Source: Homoserinimonas sp. (lineage in GTDB: Bacteria; Actinomycetota; Actinomycetes; Actinomycetales; Microbacteriaceae). Taken from it: a stretch of DNA of 64,000 bases. Within the stretch, counting starts at the first letter, position 1, and each line of letters starts with the position of its first letter. The stretch is from assembly GCA_023957835.1 (NCBI GenBank), contig JAMLGP010000001.1, forward strand, positions 1,109,575 through 1,173,574, given 5' to 3'. The notes beneath the pieces are model-generated. The model did no database searches and was not told the origin of the DNA. It saw only the letters and a program-made list of their open reading frames with translations. Shown here in pieces: positions 52,992 to 64,000 of this stretch. The position numbers were made by a program, and so were the translations under genes.

Positions 52992-53252
52992 TCAGTCGTC
53001 GTTCAGGTCGCGAAGCGAATAAGGGGTGGTTCGGGAGACCAGCAGGAGCTCAATTCCGCCAGAGTGAAGAAGCGGAACAAGCTGCTCGGCCCCGCGCTCG
53101 ATGACAGCTCGCGCTCTTCGCAAAAAGATCTGCGCCATCTCCGAACTGCAATCGAAGCTACGGCCGCCATAAAGTATGGTCTCGCGCTCCACCTCGACTC
53201 GGCTCGAGCTTTCTGTCCCGGTCGAGCCGACTTTCGCAATTACACTTGCCAT
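52992..53252 (-). CDS. Small hypothetical protein
   Basis: 86 residues. A beta-rich N-terminus (MASVIAKVGSTGTESSSRVEVERETILYGG) is followed by one helix (EMAQIFLRRARAVIERGAEQLVPLLHSGG) and a short strand. No signal peptide. The frame, codon use and leftward orientation match the neighbouring genes, but there is no recognised family. Confidence 0.6.
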   Translation of the reverse strand: MASVIAKVGSTGTESSSRVEVERETILYGGRSFDCSSEMAQIFLRRARAVIERGAEQLVPLLHSGGIELLLVSRTTPYSLRDLNDD

Positions 53253-53372
53253 TTCGTCCGACTCCCAACCTGGTGCTGCTGTGGTGGGTGACCTTGATGC
53301 TACTCGCCGACCAGAGGCGCTCGCCTCGTTTCACACGAAGCTCTCGGCGAACCGACTGGGTTCCGTCAGGAT

Positions 53373-53714
53373 TCAGACGGTGTGCTCGTGTTCGCTGAGT
53401 TCACCAAGCGAAATCGCCGAGTGAGCGTATGCCCCGCCAGCGCGCATTTCCGCAGCAACCCAGATGGCTTCCATAATTTCGTTGTCGGTCACTCCCTTGC
53501 GATGCGCGACCTTAGTGTGCCCCTTAATGCAGTACGGGCACTGGGTCACGTGCGCGACTGCAACAGCGATCAACTGCTTCGTCTTCTCGTCCAGGGCGCC
53601 CGCTGAAAAAACTGTCTTGCTGAAGTTGTCCCAGGCTTCATGGATCTCGGGCGCGAGCTCCCTTCGAAGTTTCGCAAGTTCCGGGGTCATCGGGTGGTAA
53701 ACAGAGTCGCTCAT
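53373..53714 (-). CDS. AhpD-like carboxymuconolactone decarboxylase family protein
   Basis: 113 residues from the ATG at 53714. The redox motif is Cys59-Pro-Tyr-Cys62 with His66 (CPYCIKGHTKVAHRKG), as in AhpD-type thiol peroxidase partners. Helices DNFSKTVFSAGALDEKTKQL and EIMEAIWVAAEMRAGGAYAH complete the fold. An earlier ATG would place the ribosome site inside the leader. The Shine-Dalgarno AAAGGA lies in a hairpin. It is downstream of an LLM oxidoreductase on the same strand. Confidence 0.92.
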   Translation of the reverse strand: MSDSVYHPMTPELAKLRRELAPEIHEAWDNFSKTVFSAGALDEKTKQLIAVAVAHVTQCPYCIKGHTKVAHRKGVTDNEIMEAIWVAAEMRAGGAYAHSAISLGELSEHEHTV

Positions 53715-53717
53715 GAA

Positions 53718-53739
53718 TGCATCCTTTCTATTGGATGCA
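53718..53739 (-). promoter_or_regulatory. Hairpin covering the ribosome site of the AhpD-like gene
   Basis: Perfect 7-bp arms TGCATCC and GGATGCA with an 8-base loop lie just upstream of the start codon at 53714. On the minus strand the second arm contains most of the AAAGGA Shine-Dalgarno. It could dampen translation. Confidence 0.4.
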
Positions 53740-53767
53740 ACCAAGGATTCCTAAGTTTTCTTCCCCT

Positions 53768-54802
53768 TCAGGCCAGAAGCTCGCGAACTCGCGGGATTAC
53801 CTCGGTGCCATACAGCCGGATGCTCGACATAAGTTGTTCGTGCGGCATAGTGCCGTTTGAGTACTTGAGATCGAATCTTGAAAGGCCGAGCCCCTTCGCC
53901 GTGTCGGCGATCTTCCTCGCGACTGTCTCCGGCGAGCCGACGAACAGCGCGCCGTCTCTGGCTTCCCTCTCGTAGTCTGCCCTGCTCATTGGCGGCCAGC
54001 CTCGCTCAGCCCCGATTCGGTCGCGATTCTCCTTGAAGTGGGGGTACAGCTCTTCGAGAGCCTGCTCGTCGGTTGCGGCTATGTGCCCGGGAGAGTGCGA
54101 AGCCACCGGGAGTTTCTCTGACCCGAGTTCTTCGAGAGCCCGGTAGTACAAGTCGACGTAGGGTGCGAATCGCATTGGCGCACCACCAATGATCGCAAGC
54201 ACGAGGGGCATGCGATACCGAGCTGCTCGCACTACCGACTCGGGGCTGCCGCCGACCCCGATCCAGGTCTTGAGCGTTCCGTGCTCGATCGGCGGGAACA
54301 CTCGCTGGTTCGACAGCGAAGCGCGCAGCCTGCCGGTCCAGGTGACCGGCTCGCCCTTAAGCAGTTCGGCGAAAAGGTCGAGCTTCTCCTCGAAGAGTTC
54401 CTCGTAGTCCGCGAGATTGAATCCGAAGAGCGGAAAGGACTCGGTGAAAGAGCCGCGGCCGAGAATTACTTCTGCCCTGCCATTTGAAATCGCATTCAGG
54501 GTAGAGAATCGCTCGAAGACCCTCACCGGATCGTCGGAACTGAGCACGGTAACCGCCGTACCGAGGTGAATCCGCTCGGTTCTACCGGCAATCCCCGCGA
54601 GCACGACCTCCGGGGCCGAAACTGCAAAGTCATCGCGGTGGTGCTCCCCCACCGCAAAGAAATCGACTCCAACCTCCTCGGCGAGCACCGCTTCATCGAT
54701 CAGGTTCCTAATGGAAGCTGCGTGCGAGATTCGGTTCCCTTCGCCGTCCGCAGTTACATCGCCAAAGGTGTCCAGCCCGAATTCCAATTTGATCCGCTCC
54801 AA
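53768..54802 (-). CDS. LLM-class flavin-dependent oxidoreductase
   Basis: 344 residues of the luciferase-like monooxygenase superfamily. Family blocks are LEFGLDTFGDVT, GVDFFAVGEHHRDDFAVSAP, GTAVTVLSSDDPVRVFERF, RAEVILGRGSFTESFPLFG, TWIGVGGSPESVV and DGALFVGSPETVARKIADT. The FMN-type group (MoxC/CE1759-like) is more likely than F420, but the cofactor is not proven. It lies 53 bases upstream of the AhpD-like gene, which may be co-transcribed. Substrate unknown. Confidence 0.9.
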   Translation of the reverse strand: MERIKLEFGLDTFGDVTADGEGNRISHAASIRNLIDEAVLAEEVGVDFFAVGEHHRDDFAVSAPEVVLAGIAGRTERIHLGTAVTVLSSDDPVRVFERFSTLNAISNGRAEVILGRGSFTESFPLFGFNLADYEELFEEKLDLFAELLKGEPVTWTGRLRASLSNQRVFPPIEHGTLKTWIGVGGSPESVVRAARYRMPLVLAIIGGAPMRFAPYVDLYYRALEELGSEKLPVASHSPGHIAATDEQALEELYPHFKENRDRIGAERGWPPMSRADYEREARDGALFVGSPETVARKIADTAKGLGLSRFDLKYSNGTMPHEQLMSSIRLYGTEVIPRVRELLA

Positions 54803-54919
54803 AGTCTCGATGGTCCCTCAGTCCAACCCGATCCGAACCCCTAACATTCCCGGAGTACGTCCCCGCACCGAGAGCTGCACGCGTCTGCGACGGACTGCAA
54901 TGCAACGTAGTCTCAGATA

Positions 54920-56341
54920 GTGCCCAGCATTTCTACCGATTCCGACGCAACCGAAAGCCTCAATCCCAAACAGGAGAGGCAGCCTGGGCTATTCACCGGA
55001 GGCTACCTCTGGATAACCATCGGCTCATGCGCCCTCGTGTTTCTGGGCGCCTTCGAATCTCTTGCAGTGACGACGATCATGCCGGTCGTGAGCAAGGACC
55101 TGGACGGGGCTAACCTCTACGCGCTGGCATTCGCCGGACCGCTTGCAACCGGCGTAATCGGAATGGTTCTGGCCGGAAACTGGTCCGATCGCCGCGGCCC
55201 GGTCGTTCCGCTCTACACCTCTTCGGTGCTCTTTGCTCTCGGACTGCTAATTGCGGGAACCGCAACCACAATGCCGACGCTAGTTGCGGGCCGACTGGTT
55301 CAGGGCCTTGGAACCGGGGCGGTAACTGTCGCGCTCTACGTGATAGTTGCGAGAGTCTTTCCGCCGCGACTGCATCCGTCGATTTTTGCCGGTTTCGCCG
55401 CGGCCTGGGTCATCCCCTCCCTCATCGGCCCCTTCGCAGCGGGAGTCGTTACCGACCTGCTGAGCTGGCACTGGGTATTCCTCGGCGTCGTGGTGCTGGT
55501 CGTTGCGGCAACCGCAATGGTTGCTCCGGCCCTCAGGCACTTGCCTGAGCGCGGTGGAGACCTGTCGATTCCCTGGGCGACCGGTCGGATTAGCTAGTCG
55601 ATTCTGGCCGCCGCCGCGGTGCTGGCTCTAAGCCTGGTATCCGAAATTGAAGTAGTGGGGCTGCCGCTTGCGGCTCTCGCGGCCGCTGTCGTCCTGATTG
55701 CGGCGCGGCCCCTGCTGCCGAAGGGGACGCTGCTTGCCCGCAAAGGACTGCCGAGCGTGATTCTCATGCGCGGACTCATCGGCTCCGCGTTCTTCGGAGC
55801 CCAGGTGTATTTGCCCTACTTCCTGATTGACCACTACAAGTTCTCGCCTAGCCTTGCCGGGCTCGCGCTGACTGTCGGTTCGATCGCGTGGTCGGTGGCC
55901 TCCTGGCTGCAGGGGAGGATGAGCACGACCCTGAGCAACACGGCCTGCACGACGATCGGCAGCATCCTGATTCTGGTTGCGATAGTAACCGCCGCGCTTA
56001 CCGCGATTTTCGGCTTCTCGCCTCTGCCAGTGATAATCGCCTGGGTGGTCGGTGGCGGCGGGATGGGGCTCATGTTCCCGAGACTGAGTACTTTGACCCT
56101 CGCCTACTCCGCTCCAGAAGAGCAGGGATTCAACAGCTCCGCTCTTGCAATCAGCGACTCTCTCGGCAGTGCGGTATCGCTCGCCCTGACCGGTGTGATT
56201 TTCGCCCTGTTCGCGAGTTCCGGTGCATCGTTCATTGCAGTCTTCGTATTCTCGGCGCTAATCGCGGTAGGGGCGATCCTCGTGGCACCTCGAGTGGAGC
56301 GGCCGACTGCAGTTGCTGCCGAAGCCGCAGCGCGGGGCTGA
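54920..56341 (+). pseudogene. MFS transporter interrupted by a single amber codon
   Basis: Starts at a GTG (MPSISTDSDATES). The frame is continuous for 474 codons except for a TAG at 55595-55597 (codon 226). Both halves match the major facilitator fold: NWSDRRGPVVPLYTS (loop 2-3) and LVAGRLVQGLGTGAVTVALYVIVARVFPP in the first half; GAQVYLPYFLIDHYKFSP and WVVGGGGMGLMFPRLSTLTL in the second. The total length fits a 12-14-helix drug exporter. The stop sits in the central cytoplasmic loop (RIS stop SILAAAAVLAL). A GTG at 55619 could start the second half. Could be a real nonsense mutation, readthrough or a sequencing error. Confidence 0.85.
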
Positions 56342-56362
56342 TTCGGCAAACCGGCCCGGGTT

Positions 56363-57433
56363 TCAGGAGTTTCGGCCGCGGGCGGCGACGGCCCAGACAT
56401 CCTGGACTATTCCGCCGCGGGCGACAAACAGACTCTCTGCAAGATTTACGGTGTTGCAAACGTGATTTGGAACCACCTGAATCCTCGATCCCAGTTCGGG
56501 CAGCTCCCCTGCAGGAATCTCAACGGTTGCGTGGTGTTCGGACAGGGCGGTTATTCGCGCTTCCGGACTGCCGAGGATCCTGCCGTATCCGCTCGCCCAG
56601 GCCGCCCGATCTGCACCCAAGGTCTTGCTTCCCGAATCGAGGATGATTTCTCTGCCGTGGCGGCTCACTACCGTCGCGCTAACTGTGAGGGAGACCTCCT
56701 TGAAGCTGCAGTTGCCCAGCTCGATCTGCTGCGCGTCGTTGAATACGTAGACTCCCGGGCGGAACTCGCTAAGCACCGACGAGTCGGTGCTCGACCAGCT
56801 TGGAGTGGAACCGCCGCTGCGAATCGGCGCCTCAATTCCCGCCTTTGCGAGCAAATCTGAGGCCACCTGAAGGGCAGCTGCTTCGGATTCCGCGGCCGCG
56901 CTTGCGGCTCCGGGCAAGTAGCTGTGTCCGGGAAACGTGAAGACCCCTGCCACTTCGAGCCCCGCTTTAGCTGCGACCGTGGCAACTGCACCGGCTTGCT
57001 CAGGAGCGCAGCCGCTGCGGTGATGCCCGCTGTCGACTTCCACGAGTACGCGCAGTCCCGGTACCGCTTTGCCGAGCAATTTGGCAGTCTCGATTGAGTC
57101 CACACCGACGCTCAGCCGAATCCGTTCGTTGAGGGTCGCAAGCCGCGCCGCCCGCTGCTCGCTTGGCCAAACCGGGTAGGCGATGAAAATGTCATCAAAG
57201 CCGCCGTCGGCAAAAACTTCCGCCTCGCCCACGGTCGCCAGCGTCAGTCCGACCGCGCCACTTGCAAGCTGCAGCTTGCCGATTTCGAGGCACTTGTGGG
57301 TCTTTGCGTGCGGCCTAAGAACCAGGCCGCTGCTTTTCGCGAAGTCTGAAATCCGGGCGATATTGCCTTCAAGGATGTCAAGATCTACCTGCAGAAATGG
57401 GGTGTCGACGTTGAGTTCGCTGGATGCAGCCAT
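56363..57433 (-). CDS. D-threonine aldolase-like PLP enzyme (alanine racemase fold)
   Basis: 356 residues. The N-terminal TIM-barrel of fold type III holds the PLP lysine Lys44 in LRPHAKTHKCLEIG. The C-terminal beta domain has the metal-site block PNHVCNTVNL (His and Cys) expected for D-threonine aldolase/D-serine dehydratase types. The cofactor phosphate loop lies in VLVEVDSGHHRSGC. The reaction may be retro-aldol cleavage of D-threonine or D-serine dehydration; sequence alone does not decide. It lies 9 bases after the gatB stop end, on the same strand. Confidence 0.88.
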   Translation of the reverse strand: MAASSELNVDTPFLQVDLDILEGNIARISDFAKSSGLVLRPHAKTHKCLEIGKLQLASGAVGLTLATVGEAEVFADGGFDDIFIAYPVWPSEQRAARLATLNERIRLSVGVDSIETAKLLGKAVPGLRVLVEVDSGHHRSGCAPEQAGAVATVAAKAGLEVAGVFTFPGHSYLPGAASAAAESEAAALQVASDLLAKAGIEAPIRSGGSTPSWSSTDSSVLSEFRPGVYVFNDAQQIELGNCSFKEVSLTVSATVVSRHGREIILDSGSKTLGADRAAWASGYGRILGSPEARITALSEHHATVEIPAGELPELGSRIQVVPNHVCNTVNLAESLFVARGGIVQDVWAVAARGRNS

Positions 57434-57442
57434 GCCTCGACG

Positions 57443-58972
57443 CTATCGCAGCGATTCGGCTCGCTCCAGCACGAGTTCGCGCACTCTTGCAGCATCCGCC
57501 TGGCCGCGCATTTGCTTCATAACCTCGCCGATGATTGCTCCGGCCGCCTGAACCTTGCCGCCTCGAATCTTCTCAAGTATGTCCGGCTGGTCGGCAAGCG
57601 CCTTATCGATTGCTGCGATGAGAGCCGAATCATCGGAAACCACTTTGAGCCCGCGCTTTTGGACTACTTCTGCCGGGCTGCCCTCTCCGGCGATGACCCC
57701 TTCGAGCACCTGCCTCGCCAGCCTGTCGGTCAGCTCCCCCGAATCGACGAGTTTTGATAGTTCGGCAACCTGCGCCGGAGTCACGAGCGAGGCGGCATCC
57801 ACCCCGTCAGCATTTGCGATTCTCGCGATCTCTCCGGTCCACCACTTTCGAGCCGCAGCAGGAGTCGCCCCGGCCGCCACGGTCTGCTCGATTTCAACCA
57901 GCAGGTCCGAATTAACTACGTCCTGGAACTCCAGATCGGTGAATCCCCAGGCTTCCTTGAGTCGCTTGCGCCGCACGGCTGGCGGCTCCGGCAGGGCGGC
58001 ACGGAGCTCATCGATGAGCTCCTTCGATGGCTCAACCGGAAGCAAGTCCGGCTCCGGAAAGTACCGATAGTCGTCAGCATCGCTCTTCGGCCTGCCGGGA
58101 GAAGTCATGCCGGTGTCTTCGTGCCAGTGCCGGGTCTCCTGCACGATCGTCCCGCCACCGTGCAGGATCGCAGCCTGCCGCTGGATCTCGAATCGCACCG
58201 CCCGCTCCACGCTGCGAAGGCTGTTGACGTTCTTGGTCTCGGTGCGGGTACCGAGCTTTCCGGAGCCTCTCGGCGAGAGCGAGACGTTCGCGTCGCAGCG
58301 AAGATTGCCGCGCTCCATGCGGGCCTGACTGATTCCAAGGGCGAGCACGATGTCGCGAATTGCCGAAACGTATGCCCTGGCAACTTCCGGAGCGCTGCCC
58401 TCCGTGCCGGTAATCATCTTCGTCACGATCTCAACCAGTGGAACTCCGGCACGGTTGTAGTCGACGAGAGAGTGATCGGCTCCCTGAATGCGACCGGTCG
58501 AACCGCCAACGTGGGTGAGCTTTCCGGCATCCTCCTCCATGTGCGCGCGCTCGATCTGAATCCTGAAACTCCTCCCGTCGGCGAGCTCGATCGAGACTTC
58601 GCCGTCGTGCGCGATCGGCTCGTCGTACTGGCTGATCTGATAGTTCTTGGCGAGGTCGGGGTAGAAGTAGTTCTTTCTGGCAAACCGGCTCGATGGTGCG
58701 ATCTCGCAACCCAGAGCCAGACCGAGGCTGATCGAAAACCTGATCGCCTGCTCGTTGACCACCGGCAGCGATCCAGGAAGGCCCAGGCAAACCGGAGTCA
58801 CCATGGTGTTCGGCTCCTGCGCCGCCGCCTCGCCCTCCGCACTCGCCGGGTTGGGAGCGTCGGAGAACATCTTCGATTTGGTGTTCAGTTCGACGTGAAC
58901 TTCGAAGCCGAGTACGGGCTCGAACAGTTCGATTGCCTTGTCAAAGTCCATCAGTTCTGTCTGCTCGCTCAT
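57443..58972 (-). CDS. gatB: Glutamyl/aspartyl-tRNA amidotransferase subunit B
   Basis: 509 residues from the ATG at 58972, which overlaps the gatA stop by four bases. GatB phosphorylates Glu-tRNA-Gln or Asp-tRNA-Asn and completes amidation. Family blocks are [50 protein letters not shown] and [14 protein letters not shown]. The GatB/YqeY C-terminal domain ends [13 protein letters not shown]. Extending upstream would only overlap gatA. Confidence 0.97.
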   Translation of the reverse strand: MSEQTELMDFDKAIELFEPVLGFEVHVELNTKSKMFSDAPNPASAEGEAAAQEPNTMVTPVCLGLPGSLPVVNEQAIRFSISLGLALGCEIAPSSRFARKNYFYPDLAKNYQISQYDEPIAHDGEVSIELADGRSFRIQIERAHMEEDAGKLTHVGGSTGRIQGADHSLVDYNRAGVPLVEIVTKMITGTEGSAPEVARAYVSAIRDIVLALGISQARMERGNLRCDANVSLSPRGSGKLGTRTETKNVNSLRSVERAVRFEIQRQAAILHGGGTIVQETRHWHEDTGMTSPGRPKSDADDYRYFPEPDLLPVEPSKELIDELRAALPEPPAVRRKRLKEAWGFTDLEFQDVVNSDLLVEIEQTVAAGATPAAARKWWTGEIARIANADGVDAASLVTPAQVAELSKLVDSGELTDRLARQVLEGVIAGEGSPAEVVQKRGLKVVSDDSALIAAIDKALADQPDILEKIRGGKVQAAGAIIGEVMKQMRGQADAARVRELVLERAESLR

Positions 58973-60516
58973 GACTGCGCTCCCTTCTCCGACTCGGTCG
59001 CTCTCAGGGCTTTGCCCATCGGCGAGCGCGCGAGGAGGCTGCCGCCCCAATTGGCTTCGAGCAGGGTTTCGAGGGTAGCTCCGACCGAATACAGTTTCGC
59101 GTCCTGCCTTGCTGGCGCCATCAATTGCAGGCCGGCAGGCAGCCCATCTTCAGCGGCGAGCCCCATCGGCAGACCGAGGCCGGGGACTCCGGCGAGGTTC
59201 GCAGGGATCGTCGCGACATCGTTCAGGTACATGGCGAGCGGGTCTTCGAGCTTTTCACCGAACTTGAATGCGGTGGTCGGAGCCGATGGTGAAATCAGCA
59301 AATCGGCCTTTTCGAAGGCGGAAGCGAAGTCTCGCTGAACCAGGGTGCGCACCTTCTGGGCGCTGCCGTAGTAGGCGTCGTAGTAGCCTGCGCTAAGCGC
59401 GTAAGTGCCGAGGATAATTCTGCGTTTCACTTCCGGCCCGAAACCGGCTTCTCTCGTCGCGGCCATTACCTGCTCGACCGTGCCGCCGCCAGGCGGGTTG
59501 ACCCGCAGTCCGAATCGCACGCTGTCGAACTTGGCGAGGTTGCTTGAAGCCTCTGCCGGAAGAATCAGATAGTAGGCCGCGATCGCGTAGCTGAACGAGG
59601 GTGCTGAGACTTCGACAATCTCGGCGCCGGCTTTCGATGCGAGCTCGATGACCTCCTGAAACCTGGCGCTTACTCCGGTCTGGAAGCCTTCTCCGCCGAG
59701 CTCCCTAACAACTCCCAGCCGAACGCCCTTCAGGCTGCCGGCTGCGATTCCCGCTTTCGCCGCTTCGGCGAAGGAGGGCCAGTCTTCGGTGAGCGAAGTC
59801 GAGTCTCTCGGGTCGTGTCCGCCGATCACGTCGTGAAGCAGGGCGGCATCCAGGACCGTTCTTGCGACCGGGCCGATCTGATCCAGGGATGAGGCAAGCG
59901 CGATCGCTCCATAGCGCGAGACTCCGCCATAGGTCGGCTTCATTCCGACGGTTCCGGTGACTGCCGCCGGCTGCCGGATCGAGCCCCCGGTGTCGCTGCC
60001 GAGCGCCAGTGGAACCTCGAAGGCCGCAACTGCCGCGGCAGAGCCGCCGCCGGAGCCGCCCGGAATCCGCTCGAAATCCCAGGGGTTCCGGGTCGATCCG
60101 TAGGCAGAGTGCTCGGTGGAGGAGCCCATTGCGAACTCATCCATATTGGTCTTGCCGATCGGCACCATCCTCGCTTTGCGAAGGCGAGCCACCACGGTTG
60201 CATCGTAAGGAGGAATCCAGCCCTCGAGGATTCGAGAACCTGCGGTGGAGGGCATGTCGCTCGTGCAGAGGACGTCTTTGATTGCCACCGGTACTCCCGC
60301 GAGCGGGTTGAGCTTGGCGCCGAGCTTTCTCGCGCCGTCCGCTTCTCCTGCGGCCTTGAGTGCGTCGGCCGAGACGTGGAGAAATGCGTGAACCTGCGAA
60401 TCGACTTCGGCAATGCGATCCAAATGAGCCTGAGTTACCTCGACCGATGAAACCTCTTTGGATTGCAGCTTCTCGGATAGTTCAGCGGCGGAAAGCGCGA
60501 CGAGTTCCTCGGCCAT
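58969..60516 (-). CDS. gatA: Glutamyl/aspartyl-tRNA amidotransferase subunit A
   Basis: 515 residues of the amidase-signature family; it releases ammonia from glutamine for GatB. The Ser-cisSer-Lys triad is Lys80 (GVPVAIKD), Ser155 ([10 protein letters not shown]) and Ser179 ([10 protein letters not shown]). All are at positions equal or one off from well-known GatA enzymes. The gene overlaps gatC at TAATG and gatB at ATGA, so gatCAB is one coupled operon. Confidence 0.98.
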   Translation of the reverse strand: MAEELVALSAAELSEKLQSKEVSSVEVTQAHLDRIAEVDSQVHAFLHVSADALKAAGEADGARKLGAKLNPLAGVPVAIKDVLCTSDMPSTAGSRILEGWIPPYDATVVARLRKARMVPIGKTNMDEFAMGSSTEHSAYGSTRNPWDFERIPGGSGGGSAAAVAAFEVPLALGSDTGGSIRQPAAVTGTVGMKPTYGGVSRYGAIALASSLDQIGPVARTVLDAALLHDVIGGHDPRDSTSLTEDWPSFAEAAKAGIAAGSLKGVRLGVVRELGGEGFQTGVSARFQEVIELASKAGAEIVEVSAPSFSYAIAAYYLILPAEASSNLAKFDSVRFGLRVNPPGGGTVEQVMAATREAGFGPEVKRRIILGTYALSAGYYDAYYGSAQKVRTLVQRDFASAFEKADLLISPSAPTTAFKFGEKLEDPLAMYLNDVATIPANLAGVPGLGLPMGLAAEDGLPAGLQLMAPARQDAKLYSVGATLETLLEANWGGSLLARSPMGKALRATESEKGAQS

Positions 60517-60824
60517 TACTGCTCCTCGCCCAGAATCGCGGAAACCTTGAATCGGTCGCCTTCACGCTCCGGAGCTCCCGACAGCGCCTGTTCGACGGTC
60601 AGGGTCTTGCCGGGGACATCCGGTCTGAAAACATTCTGAAGCGCGATCGGATGGGAAGTTGCCGGCACATCGGGGGTGGCGACTTCCGAGACTTTGGCTA
60701 TGGCATCGATGATTACCGAGAGTTCGCCGCTGAGCTTTTTGATTTCGTCTTCGGTGAGCGCAATTCGAGCCAGTTCTGCCAGGTGCGCTACCTGTTCAGA
60801 GTCTAGAGAATGTGATTCAGACAC
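60516..60824 (-). CDS. gatC: Glutamyl/aspartyl-tRNA amidotransferase subunit C
   Basis: 102 residues. It wraps GatA and GatB together. The helical N-terminus [22 protein letters not shown] and C-terminus [16 protein letters not shown] are typical. It begins MSESHSL at the ATG at 60824 and is the first gene of the gatCAB operon. Confidence 0.97.
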   Translation of the reverse strand: MSESHSLDSEQVAHLAELARIALTEDEIKKLSGELSVIIDAIAKVSEVATPDVPATSHPIALQNVFRPDVPGKTLTVEQALSGAPEREGDRFKVSAILGEEQ

Positions 60825-60873
60825 CCCACAATCTTATGGGAGCCGACTGGAGGGCACTCTCGACAGGTTTCGG

Positions 60874-62163
60874 TCAACCGCCGCCAGGGGCTATAGCCAG
60901 TGCACCTTCTCCAATGCCGATGAGCGCGAGGTTTCGGATCGATTCGCTGCCCGGCTGGAAGTACTCGTTGTGTCCTGCCGAAGGATTGAGCTTCACGCCG
61001 GTTACCGGATCCACGATTCCGTCGACTCCGAACCGTCTCGCGCCGAAACTCGCGGAACCGGGGTCGCTGCCGTAGAAAGCCGAGTTGATCACCGGATCCC
61101 ACTCCGCCTCCCCCACAAAGACTTCTCCCGCTGGCATTCCCAATTCAGAAGCAGACTGTGCGGCGCTCCCCGGCGAACCGACCATCGCGAAGGCATTCAG
61201 GCTAAGCGAGCCTTCGGTAAGGGCGATCATTGCCGCGGTTGAACCGTATGAGTGTCCGATGACGGTAACGAAGGGTTCCGCACCGAGTCTCAAAGTTCTG
61301 AGTCCTTCCACGCTTCGGCTGAGGCTAACCGCCCCTTCGTCTGCGAGCTCGAGGGAACCGACATTGAGCAAGTGAGGGGTCTGGTAGCCGATCCAGGCGA
61401 CGGTCGCGGCAGTAGAGTCGGCTTCACCCAATCGATCCAGCCACTTGTTTTGCTCGTTATAGAGCAACTCGGCGGTGTCTGCCCAGTCGTCTACCTGCCC
61501 TTCCACGGTGAAGAACATTCCCGGGACCAGGTAACTGACGTAGGTCGCAGTTGAGAGATTCCCGACTGCGATAACGACTTTGCCGGGCAACTCGACGTCG
61601 AGCTCGATTAGAGTGCGTGTGCTCTCCCCCGAAGCATCACCGATGGCAGTTCGAATTTGATAGAGCATCTGCAGTTGATTTGAGGTCCTGACGTTCTTGC
61701 CTCTGCCGACTCCGGAATTCAATTCCGATTCAAGTCGCTTGATAGTTTGCTTTAGGAATTTGCGGTTGGCGGCATCCCGATCAAGGTATGGGATGCCTTC
61801 AAGATTCCCGACCAGTTCGGGAGCCGTTCTTGAGAGCCCGAGCCTCTGTTGCTGATTCAGAGCTAGCCACCAGCTCGCGATTTCTCCGGCTGGAATCGAC
61901 GCGGAAACCAGATCCTTGATTGCGCTCGGATTGGCCTTGAAGAAACTCGCCAGCCTGTCGCCGGGAATGAGCTTCAGCTGGTCGAAAACTGGACTAGCCG
62001 ACTGGGGCTGCGAACCGTCAGACACCCAGACTGGGCTCGGATTCCCGCCGCCTTTAAGCAGAGTCTGATCGATTCCGGGCACGTTCGGTGCGCCACCCCC
62101 CGCACTTACGGAGATGGCAAGCACTAAAGCTGCATACCCCAAAAGCAACTCGGGTACTTCCAA
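60874..62163 (-). CDS. Exported alpha/beta hydrolase (DUF1023)
   Basis: 429 residues. The N-terminus has a short hydrophobic stretch LLLGYAALVLAISVSAGGG that may be a signal or anchor. A helical region with SWWLALNQQQRLGLSRTAPELVG precedes the DUF1023 hydrolase domain. The nucleophile elbow is VIGHSYGSTAAMIA, and the catalytic acid and His lie in EAEWDPVIN and SAGHNEYF. Related proteins in actinobacteria often accompany WXG100-type secretion, but none is seen here. Substrate unknown. It lies 50 bases upstream of gatC. Confidence 0.85.
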   Translation of the reverse strand: MEVPELLLGYAALVLAISVSAGGGAPNVPGIDQTLLKGGGNPSPVWVSDGSQPQSASPVFDQLKLIPGDRLASFFKANPSAIKDLVSASIPAGEIASWWLALNQQQRLGLSRTAPELVGNLEGIPYLDRDAANRKFLKQTIKRLESELNSGVGRGKNVRTSNQLQMLYQIRTAIGDASGESTRTLIELDVELPGKVVIAVGNLSTATYVSYLVPGMFFTVEGQVDDWADTAELLYNEQNKWLDRLGEADSTAATVAWIGYQTPHLLNVGSLELADEGAVSLSRSVEGLRTLRLGAEPFVTVIGHSYGSTAAMIALTEGSLSLNAFAMVGSPGSAAQSASELGMPAGEVFVGEAEWDPVINSAFYGSDPGSASFGARRFGVDGIVDPVTGVKLNPSAGHNEYFQPGSESIRNLALIGIGEGALAIAPGGG

Positions 62164-62292
62164 TCAAATCGGTTGCCCAAACCGAAGGGCCGACTGCCCC
62201 CTGAAAGAACTGTCCTACCCCATAATAGGGGTAGAAACTCTCGAATCGTGCTTCAAACTGCGACTTTCGCACCGACTGCAGTAACCGCCTGA

Positions 62293-64000
<1,708 letters not shown>

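Overview
The window looks like a chromosomal segment from a high-GC Gram-positive actinobacterium, most probably a Microbacteriaceae member. Pointers are the neighbourhoods tig-clpP, ettA-lipoprotein-ssb, clpS-DUF2017-metallopeptidase and gatCAB-ligA, many overlapping start/stop codons, GTG/TTG starts, DUF2510 proteins, F420/deazaflavin-type and mycothiol-type oxidoreductases, and LAxTG sorting signals. Spot GC counts of 60-base lines run from about 65% in hutU to 40-53% around the MMPL/MarR pair. The taxonomic call is inference from gene content. Layout: 1-2.1 kb holds clpP (cut by the window edge), tig, tRNA-Pro and tRNA-Gly. 2.2-2.8 kb holds an ArsR-type repressor, operator-like palindromes, a 27-codon gene whose product is mostly Cys-Cys pairs, and a strong hairpin terminator. 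2.9-9.6 kb holds a DUF2510 mini-protein, an amidohydrolase/PaiB-like pair, rpiB-nei, a two-component system and a DsbA-like oxidoreductase. 9.8-13.8 kb is a pepN-mscS-glbO operon. 13.8-20 kb is a complete histidine-utilisation operon hutHUGI read leftward, with a divergent IclR regulator and an operator-like palindrome between. 20.1-33.3 kb holds a flavoprotein dehydrogenase, membrane and DUF2510 proteins, two thioesterases, ettA, ssb, msrA, an EamA transporter, small unknown genes, tRNA-Arg, orn and tRNA-His. 33.4-39.3 kb holds a lower-GC MMPL/MarR pair, a PLP decarboxylase and a beta-helix surface protein. 39.3-44.6 kb holds clpS-DUF2017-metallopeptidase, a lipoprotein, and a TPP-riboswitch-controlled ykoE-ykoD-ecfT thiamine-precursor transporter, with a 45-bp tandem repeat that forms its own small reading frame between ykoD and ecfT. 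44.6-56.3 kb holds oxidoreductases, a GNAT protein, an SGNH hydrolase, a cluster of three frameshifted genes, dinB, a glycosyltransferase and an MFS gene with one in-frame amber codon. 56.4-64 kb holds a D-threonine-aldolase-like enzyme, gatBAC, a DUF1023 hydrolase and ligA (cut by the window edge). How the genes work together: hutHUGI would convert histidine to glutamate and formamide under the IclR protein; the TPP aptamer would shut the ykoEDC-type transporter when thiamine pyrophosphate is plentiful; gatCAB makes Gln-tRNA and/or Asn-tRNA by transamidation; ClpS and ClpP belong to N-end-rule proteolysis. The most unusual item is the ArsR-adjacent Cys-pair micropeptide at 2649-2732. Second is the repeat-built frame at 42071-42244. 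No stretch longer than 300 bases lacks a gene. The largest gaps (9610-9837 and 48939-49198) hold only a short tetranucleotide repeat, and a promoter-like AT-rich stretch plus a terminator, respectively.
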